Below, piece after piece: positions 56,900 to 64,000 of a stretch of DNA of 64,000 nt (positions are counted from its first letter, which is position 1; the number at the start of each line of letters is the position of its first letter). This DNA is from Cochliopodium minus (lineage: Eukaryota; Discosea; Himatismenida; Cochliopodiidae), in the NCBI GenBank assembly GCA_024220525.1, contig JAMYWO010000134.1, positions 57,137-121,136 of the forward strand, written 5' to 3'. The notes under the pieces were generated by a model, which was not told the DNA's origin, did no database searches, and worked only from the letters and a program-made list of their open reading frames with translations. A program made the translations under genes and the position numbers.

Positions 56900-58222
56900 A
56901 TGAAACAAGTATTGAACAAGATCTCCAAGCCAATCAGATCCTTTGGCGTATGGATGGATAAATTCGGATCAAATCTTTCAGGAACAAATGAAAAACGTAT
57001 GAAACCTCTTTTGAATAAATATTATTAACAAAAAATTTCCTTCAAAAAATCTTCAACAAAAATTAAACCATATAAATTGCACTATTTAAAACAATAGTTT
57101 GTAATCATAGAAGAACTTTGGATTATGGAAATAAAAGAGCTAAATTTAGTGAGGGATCATGGGTTGCCCCTAATGCTACCCTTATTGGTGATGTAGAAGT
57201 GGGTATCAATGCATCTGTATGGTATAATGCAATCATCAAAGGTAAAAATAAGATAAAAGTCACATATAAGTTAAATAATCTAATTTTAATATGCATCAAC
57301 AAAAAAATTATATTTTTCAAAAAGATTGTATGGTCAATTATAACCTTGATATATTTATTTTACTGATTAAAATTTGAAAAATATAAATATCATCATGTTC
57401 ATTTTATCTTCCCATAATATAAATGTATCATATTTTAATTATGATTGAATATATAACAAGATATGAAGCCAAAATTATATTTAGATTTCTCAAAAGCAAT
57501 TTAATAATTTTCAACAAAATCAAGTTTATAATTTGTTAATTTTCAAATTAAATTAATTCAAACAATTTAGGAAATACACACAAGGTAGAAATTGGACAAG
57601 CAGCACAAGTATTCGACGGAGTAATCATCAGTGGATCAACAAAAATAGGAGAGAACAGCATTGTTTCAAGTGGATCCTCTCTCTCCTCCTGCACCATCGG
57701 TGACGACGTAGTTTTGGACATTGGTGTCACTGTTGAAGAGGGTTCTGTCGTTGAAAATAAATCGAGAGTAGGTCCTGGTTCTGTTGTAACTAGAGGTAAA
57801 AGAAAAAAAAAAATAAAAATAATATTTTTAAAAATAAAAAATTTTATTACAACATTTATTTTTTATTACAACATTTATTTTTTATTTTTATTTATTTTTT
57901 ATTTTGTTTTATTATTTTATTTTGTTTTTATCATTTTTTTTTTATTTTTATTTTTTTAAATTTATTTTTTTTTTCTTACATTTTTTTTCAAGGTACCATC
58001 ATTAAATCTGGACAACTTTGGGAAGGAAGCCCTGCTGTGTATTCTCGTGACTTGACTGAGAAAGATTACTCAAACATGCACCACTTGGTCGTTTTCTCCG
58101 CTGATGTCTCCACCATGAATGCTCAAGAGCAAAACAAGAACCAATCTGAACGCCAATCTGATTACGATCAACACAAATATCTATACAATAGAAAAGCTCT
58201 TTACCAAGAAACTCCTTTCTAA
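56900..58222 (+). CDS. Gamma-carbonic-anhydrase-like protein 2 (CAL-type, zinc triad lost)
   Basis: Exons 56900-56996, 57098-57241, 57571-57795 and 57993-58222 give 231 aa in frame. It opens with the family helix (RSFGVWMDKFGSNLSGTNEK), then HRRTLDYGNK, and beta-helix turns: WVAPNATLIGDVEVGINASV, GQAAQVFDGVIISGSTKIGE and CTIGDDVVLDIGVTVEEGSV. The RGD is KGG, and none of the three zinc histidines is present, so it corresponds to the non-catalytic CAL subunits of the complex I gamma-CA domain. GSPAVYSRDLTEKDY begins the C-terminal helix. It lies 2.1 kb downstream of gamma-CA 1 on the same strand, with the CBS gene between. Confidence 0.92.
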
Positions 58223-58351
58223 CATATTTTTTATTATTGTTCACATTATTAAAGGAAAAAAACCTTCAAAATTATTTTATTTTTTAATTTTTTATTTTTA
58301 TTTTTCATTTTTCATTTTTTATTTTTTATTTTTTTTAATTTTTTAATTATT

Positions 58352-59782
58352 TTAATTTTTAATTTTGAATTTATAAATGTTGATGTTGTTGTCCAGAAGT
58401 CCCACCACTAGTTCTTCTTGTCCATCCCCATCTACATCACCAACACCCATTGTCTGTACCCAGTCACTTGTTTTTGTTTCGCAGAAGAATTTTCTATTGT
58501 TATACAATTTAACAGAATCAAAATGACCTCCAACCACAACAAACTTTTTAAAAAGAAATTTGATTGATCAAAAATTTTTCAATTTAAATTTTTAAAGTTT
58601 TTTTTTTTTTTTGAAAAATTTTACTCTTTCTTTGTAATTATTTATTCGTATTGTTGTTATTGTGGTTATTGGAAGACCTACGCTAAAAAACTTTTCTGCC
58701 TTAAAATGAGAAACAAGATAAACGGAGCCATCCTCACAAGCAGCCAAAACTTGATCGTTATCAAAAGAGTTGCCAAAAAGAGAGATGCAGTTGACTTTAA
58801 CAGAAGAAAAAATGGGAAAATTCATTATTTTACTATTTTCACCTAAAACTTCAACACCATTTCTTATCGAACCACTTAAAACGTTTTTCAAAACATTTCT
58901 TGTTTCATCTTCCATTGTTATACTTATTAGGGAATGTGTGGATGGATTTTCTGTTGTGTTATTGTTGGAAGAGTTGTTGGGGGAGGTTTTTTCTGATTGG
59001 ATAAACTTTTTCATTTCTTTTCTCCATTGTGTTTCCAAGTTTGTGTTTGTCACGAATATTGTTCCTTCGCTATCTCCAAAGTATATACTGATATTATTAA
59101 CTTTTTTTTCAAAAAAAAAAAAAAGATTTGTGAGTATTGATATGAAATGGATAGGTGTAATAAGATTTTTGGAATAATAATTATCAATGTGATTCTTTAT
59201 ATTTATCCCCACTCTTTATTCTATAGCAATATATTTTTTTTTTTTTCTTTACAATGATCTTTATGTATGCATATTGATGTGATCGAATTTTGGGATATCT
59301 TCTTTCTTATCAATATCTCTTCATCTGAGAACAATGTTGCGAATCCTTCACTATCTCCAACTATTAAATCCTTCTTACCAAACATTGTAATATTTGAACA
59401 TTGCATAGATGTGATTGAAGATCCTTTAGATTCTAATATATTTGGTTTATCCTTTTGAAATTTTTGTAATTATATTTGAATATGATCGAAATAGAATGAT
59501 TATAGTATTTGAGGCAAGGAAATGGTTATGTATTTTAATAAATAGCATTTTATAGCAATATATAAAGGACATATCAATCCATAAAAATATATCTTTTGTT
59601 AGAATTACATCCATTTTTCCATCTTCATTGATTTTCATTCTCACTATTTTCCCATCATCAGATCCAACAATCAAAAAATTGTTTTTGGAAAGATTTGGTT
59701 GAAATACATTGTCAACCAATAACTTGAAAAAAGAAAAATTCATCTGTTGATTGAATATCTTGATCATTTCAAGTCCATCCAT
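58352..59782 (-). CDS. Beta-propeller (FG-GAP-like) protein
   Basis: At least four exons from ATG 59782. Repeated blades of the form LIVGxxxGxxxxx occur: FLIVGSDDGKIVRMKINEDG, DLIVGDSEGFATLFSDEE, YFGDSEGTIFVTNTNLETQW, VLAACEDGSVYLVSHFKAEK, VVVGGHFDSVKLYNNRKFF and GVGDVDGDGQEELVVGLLDN. The last has the calcium-type DVDGDG loop of FG-GAP repeats. The ITFG2/KICSTOR and BBS-type propellers have this look. I cannot choose between them; the protein is soluble (no signal peptide). Exon borders in 59450-59660 are uncertain. Confidence 0.7.
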
Positions 59783-59874
59783 GATTATAGTGATCTATTT
59801 GAACAGATATTTTTTATTCAGTAAAAAGAAATAAAAAAAAAAATAGAGTGCTTTTTTGATTTAAAACTAGAAAA

Positions 59875-61355
59875 ATGAAATTATTCAACAAGAAAGCAAT
59901 AAACAAGCTCAACTTGTTCAAATATAAGAATAAAATTAATATAAATAAATCATCAATCTTCTTCAAAACAATTACATCTAAGAACACCATATTCATCAAT
60001 TATAATAATAATGGATGGAGGAATTATTGCAGCACAAATGAAACATCACCACAAGAAGTGACAGAAGAAACATCAGCATCATCAGAAATAACAAAACATG
60101 AAGAGATCTTTGCAGAGAAGGTGGCAGATCCAAATAAAGCAACATTGGCACAACAAAAGGCATTAGATTCTGATTTCATCACCTCATTGCCTGGATTCAA
60201 CACAATAGAATCACCTCATTTTACAGAGATAGCCTTGGCAATTCATAGATATCAACAGACAGAGGAGTATGACAAATTATCCGACAAGGAAAAGATAAGA
60301 ATGAGAATTTTGAAGGCACAACTTGTTATACAGTCTCGCATCCCTTTTGATGTGAAGAATGCTTATGCTGTTCCTCTTGAGGAATCAACAAAGAAGGTAC
60401 AGATCTCTTTTGTGGGATTGGATAAGAGAATGGCTGTTTCTATGAGTAGAATCAAGCAAGCCATGGATTTGTGTCCTGGTTTGATCAAGGTATTTTAAAA
60501 ATAACTAGAATATCTCAAAGATTTGAGATTATATTCATCTCATTTTGTAATAACAATATCTTCATCTCAATATCTTCAAAATATTATAATTTATTCGAAT
60601 CATTTATATCCTCAAAGCTCATATTAAATAATTGATCTTCATTAAAATTCCCTATAAAGTTGCTTATTCATTATAATTGCAATTAAAGTTACATATCTCA
60701 TCAATGCTATTAATTAAAATTATCAAAATTAAAGAGCAAAATGAAATATTCATTTATCTTGCAATCTTTAATAATCAACTAATCCATTTTCATTGATTGA
60801 AAAAGCAAACAATAACATATTTGTTCTTTAAATAAGTGATTGATTTGATTAATTCATCTTTTTCTTATCAAAAAAAGACCAACATTGATATTATTAAAAG
60901 AATATAAAATATTTTAAAACTTATTTCCTTGAAACAAAGATTTTTTAAAGAAAATTTCTTTTTTCAATAAACCTAATTTATTTTTCGTGAATAAATCAAT
61001 AAAATTTACCAATAAAACCAAATAGATCTCAGGAATAGTCCCTCTCCCAAAAAAGATCAAAAGAATGGCGCTCCTCTCCTCTCCCTTCAAATACGGTAGA
61101 GCACGTGAAAACTACGCATTGATAAAATACAGAAGGCTCATCCAATACTGGACTGACAGCGACAACCAGAAAAAGTTTTTGGAGTTCATGAAACGTTTTA
61201 TGGAACCCACCCTTGCTTGTAAAGTCACTGAGTTCAACTATTTCCCTATTGATGAGTATTTCACTCGTGATCACTATCTTTTTGACGGCAAGCATGAGTC
61301 TCTTGTCACTCCTGACAACGTTAGGGTTTCTTCTCGTGCTTTGCAGAATAAATGA
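59875..61355 (+). CDS. MRPS10: Mitochondrial small-subunit ribosomal protein uS10m
   Basis: Exons 59875-60489 and 61026-61355 give 314 aa in frame. The uS10 core spans the splice site: KKVQISFVGLDKRMAVSMSR, GLIK joined to ISGIVPLPKKIKRMALLSSP, and FKYGRARENYALIKYRRLIQ. The N-terminal 60 residues are basic and Asn/Lys-rich (FNKKAINKLNLFKYKNK), a mitochondrial targeting presequence. A family-specific extension (FITSLPGFNTIESPHFTEIA) lies between. The C-terminal 60 residues extend beyond bacterial uS10. The intron of 536 nt is much longer than the local average. Confidence 0.92.
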
Positions 61356-61474
61356 CTTTCTTTATTTTAATTTTGATTAATAAAAAAAAACTTATTTAAA
61401 AACAATTTATTTGTTTAAAAACTTTATTTTTTTTTTTCTCTTTCTTTATTTTATTAACTAACAAAAGAGAGTTA

Positions 61475-61615
61475 TCAATCTTTAACTTTTACTTTTTCTA
61501 TTTTCTTTTTTTCTTTTATTGTTTTAAGACAATTCTGAATTAAAGATTCTAAAGGACTTGGAAGTTGAAAGTTTGATTTTGCTTTCTTAAATTTTATGTC
61601 AACATAAAATATTAT
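61475..61615 (-). other. Orphan exon-like coding block
   Basis: An acceptor-like AG is followed by an open frame of 46 codons: IIFYVDIKFKKAKSNFQLPS, PLESLIQNCLKTIKEKK and a basic end, with TGA at 61475. There is no ATG in it, and no upstream exon was found before the plus-strand gene at 61748. It may be the final exon of a gene I cannot complete, or a fragment. Confidence 0.35.
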
Positions 61616-61747
61616 CTAAAAACAAATGTTTGTATGAATTTAAAATATAAAAATTTGTGATTCCAAATCAATAAAAAATATGAAGATTTTATAAAATATA
61701 AAAAAAAGTTAGAATAAAAATTTTTGAAAAGTATAATCAAAAAAAAA

Positions 61748-62413
61748 ATGATAGAGGAAATTGGAATGGGTGATTTGAGAAAGGAAGAAATATTGAAGAA
61801 GATGGGATCAATAATTGATCTGGAGAAATATCAAGTGAATAAGAAGGAATTTAAGGATGAGGATTATGATAAAAGTGAGAGCAAACATGGATTCAATAAG
61901 AAGGAATATGACAAAAATTTCAATTTATTAGTAAAGGCAGGCTCTAGAAATGAATTTCAGAAGGTATTGTATTTTAGGGATAATGAGGAAATGGAAGAGA
62001 TGAAGAAAGATCCCATCCTCACCATCCAATCTAAAGTGGGGATCAATTATTTGTTGATTATGATTATAGAACATAAAAATAAATTTGAAATTCCATTGAC
62101 AATTTTGTTTTTGGGTATAAATAAAAACTATATATTTTAAAAATAACATTAATTGTCAATATCAAAGAATATAAACGAGCTTTTTATTGAAAAAAAAAAA
62201 AATTTCATTTTCAAAAAAATTATTTAAAATTTTTTTTTTTTATTTAATTCATTAACAGGAAACACCTATGAAGGATTTGCAGAAGAAAGCAAGGTTACAC
62301 TTAAAGTCAATGGAAGGGCGTTTGGAAACTACTCTGATATAATAAGATTTAAGTTTGGAAACGAAATTTTTAATTTGCCTTTTACTGTCAACATAATTGA
62401 AGAAAATAATTAA
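61748..62413 (+). CDS. Unrecognised soluble protein
   Basis: Exons 61748-62114 and 62259-62413 give 173 aa in frame, with the ATG at 61748 chosen over an upstream TTG. The first half is charged and helical (LRKEEILKKMGSIIDLEKYQ, KKEYDKNFNLLVKAGSRNEF). The second half looks like beta strands of a small sandwich: EIPLTILFLGNTYEGFAEES, KVTLKVNGRAFGNYSDIIRF, FNLPFTVNIIE. No signal, no membrane segment, no family recognised. Confidence 0.65.
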
Positions 62414-62481
62414 AAAAATTTTTTATTTATTTCTCAATTCTTTGTTTTTTGTGTACTCTTTTATTTTTTATTTATTTAGAT

Positions 62482-63340
62482 TTATAAATGCTCCTTTTTG
62501 TCAAGTTTAAACATTGCAGGTTTGTATCCTCTAAGTGCAGATAATTGATAGAGATGTATTGCCCTTTGAATATCTTTATCCAAGCCATCCCCCGCTATTA
62601 AAAAATAAAAAAAAGATAATGTTAACAATAAAAATAAAATAAAAAATTTTAATGAAGAAAAATGAATTTACCTTCATAAATTTTTGCTAAAATGTACATT
62701 GATTTTGAATTACCTTTTATTTTTTTGTTTTTAAAAGTGTTTTTTAATTTTTGAAATTCTTTTTATTTTTTTACCCAATTCAACTGCCTTTTTGAAATAA
62801 AAAACAGATTTTTTGGTGTCTTTTGCAACACCCTCCCCAATATGATACATACAACCCAGAGAATGAAAGGAGTGTGAATTATTAAGACTTGCTCCTAAAA
62901 TAAAATCAAAAAACAAATTAAAATTAAAATTTTAAAAAAAGTTTATAAAAATAATTTAAAATATTTGAAAATAATAATTTATTTTTTAAAAAACCTTTTT
63001 GAAAACACAATAATGCTTTTTCCAAATTTTTGTCTAAAGAATATTTTCCTCTTAAATAAATTTTGGCTAAAAAATTGAAGGCTTCGCTGTTTCCCTTTCA
63101 AAAAAAAATTGATTAAAAATCAAAAAAAAATAAATAAAAATAAAATAAATATTAAAAATACCAAAAAAAAAATATTCAAAAAAATTTTTTTTTTACCAAA
63201 GCAGAACTTCTATTCAAAAGTTGCAAGCCTTTGTCAATATTTGTTTCAACATGATTGGTCCCATTCAAATAAATGTCCGCCAAAATGTTCATCGCAACAG
63301 TGTTTCCCATATCTGATGCTCTTTCAAACATTTCGAGTGC
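62482..63340 (-). CDS. Sel1-like repeat protein, 5' end uncertain
   Basis: Exons on the minus strand each carry about one Sel1 (TPR-like) repeat: LEMFERASDMGNTVAMNILA with IYLNGTNHVETN, then EAFNFLAKIYLRGKYSLDKN, HSFHSLGCMYHIGEGVAKDT with SVFYFKKAVELG, and a last exon GDGLDKDIQRAIHLYQLSAL with GYKPAMFKLDKKEHL and TAA at 62482. The first visible exon begins at an acceptor-like site at 63340. The only possible start is the ATG inside it (MFERASDMGN). Sel1 proteins are adaptor scaffolds. Confidence 0.75.
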
Positions 63341-63548
63341 CTAAGAAATAAAAATAGATTTTTATTTCTATTCAAATTTATTTTTTATTTTTTATTTTTT
63401 ATTTTTTATTTTTTATTTTTTATTTTTTTATTTTTATTTTTTATTTTTTATTTCAAATTTTTTATTTTTTATTTTTTTATTTTTTATTTTATTTTATTTA
63501 CACTTTAAATTAATCAATTTTCTTATTTTTTATTTTTATTTAGCTTTT
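63341..63548. repeat. AT-only low-complexity spacer between two Sel1 genes
   Basis: About 200 bp of ATTTTTTATTTTT-type runs. No ATG-bearing exon for either neighbour was found here. Confidence 0.85.
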
Positions 63549-63844
63549 ATGCTCCTTACGAAAGCAGCAGAGTTGAGAAGTTTGGACGGGCTACATTTTC
63601 TTGCAGAAATGTACAAAAAAGGACAAGGTGTCAAAAAGGATATTTTTAAAGGTAAAAAAAAAAAAAATTAAATTAAAATTAAAATTAAATAAAATAAAAT
63701 AAATTTTAAATTTAAAATAAATTAAAAAAGCGGTTGAATTGTTGGAGATTACAGTGAATGAGTTGAATGGTGTCAATGCAATGAATGAATTAGCAAAAAT
63801 TTATCAAGAGGGAAGTGGTGTTCTTAAAAAAGATATCAAAAAAG
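63549..63844 (+). CDS. Sel1-like repeat protein, incomplete at right edge
   Basis: Exon 63549-63651 reads MLLTKAAELRSLDGLHFLAE and KGQGVKKDIFK. Exon 63731-63844 reads VELLEITVNELNGVNAMNEL and IYQEGSGVLKKDIKK, ending at a GTAATT donor. Each is one Sel1 repeat. The start at 63549 is tentative, because an acceptor-like TTTAG sits five bases upstream. Continues beyond the window. Confidence 0.65.
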
Positions 63845-64000
63845 GTAATTTTAATTTATTCTTTGTTTTTTTTTTATTTTTATTTTTTATTTTTATTTTC
63901 ATTTTTTTTAAATTTATTTTTTATTTATTTTTTATTTTTATTTTTATTTTTTATTTTTATTTTTATTTTTATTTTTATTTTTATTTTTATTTTTATTTTT
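63845..64000. repeat. TTTTTA-type simple repeat at window end
   Basis: Intron sequence of the Sel1 gene passing into a (TTTTTA)n run to the last base. No coding content. Confidence 0.9.

Noticed and set aside
1-64000. Alternative genetic code (reassigned UGA or UAR)
   Set aside because: Genes end normally at TAA and TGA, and no conserved domain reads through a stop except in the decayed receptor copy.
1-64000. CRISPR array, prokaryotic operons, integrated virus
   Set aside because: No regularly spaced repeats with unique spacers, genes are intron-rich, and no viral hallmark gene was seen.

Overview
This window is nuclear DNA from a very AT-rich, gene-dense unicellular eukaryote that uses the standard stop codons. 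Almost all genes are split by short GT-AG introns made of A/T runs (typically 45-150 nt). The content fits a free-living aerobic protist, amoeba-like in character: GPI-type C-termini, SH2/EF-hand and LRR proteins, Asn-rich tracts, two gamma-carbonic-anhydrase-like proteins of the mitochondrial complex I type, and a nucleus-encoded mitochondrial uS10. I cannot name the lineage from sequence alone; Amoebozoa or Discoba are the obvious candidates. A 100-base N run (9168-9267) is an assembly gap inside a coding exon. Window edges and many spacers are TTTTTATTTTTA-type low complexity.

Layout. 1-9.3 kb, minus strand: an NCS1 nucleobase transporter (3' end outside the window), a protein with an H/NCQ domain and a CaaX-like tail, a secreted M28 zinc peptidase with a GPI signal, and a membrane-anchored SETD3/LSMT-type SET protein. 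9.8-16.2 kb, plus strand: a Cys-rich GPI-type surface protein, a 13-exon SIR2-like (NAD-binding) multidomain protein of 1014 aa, a small coiled coil and an EF-hand protein. 16.4-21.2 kb: a family of PA-domain multi-TM receptors, with one intact copy, one decayed copy and a detached C-terminal half. 21.9-27.3 kb: two tandem paralogous LRR proteins (the first with a one-base frameshift) and a Cbl-TKB-like EF-hand/SH2 protein without RING.

27.9-45.4 kb: a complete IBTK-type ANK-RCC1-BTB-BTB gene, an AMN1-like LRR protein, a TPR protein, CPSF100, ribosomal protein eL6, and several unrecognised proteins. 46-51 kb: two coiled-coil genes facing each other. 51-61.4 kb is rich in mitochondrial genes: a COA1/TIM21-like protein, two gamma-CA proteins and uS10m, interleaved with a CBS-domain protein bearing a myristoylation-type N-terminus and a beta-propeller protein. 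61.4-64 kb ends in two head-to-head Sel1-repeat genes.

The most unusual items are the SIR2-like fusion with retained active-site residues, several microexons (7, 8, 23 and 37 nt, and an ATG-only exon), the PA-TM gene birth-and-decay cluster, and the two gamma-CA paralogues in which no copy keeps the full zinc triad. Gene models were joined by hand from reading frames and splice signals. Where I give exon lists, the phases were checked and the total length is a multiple of three.
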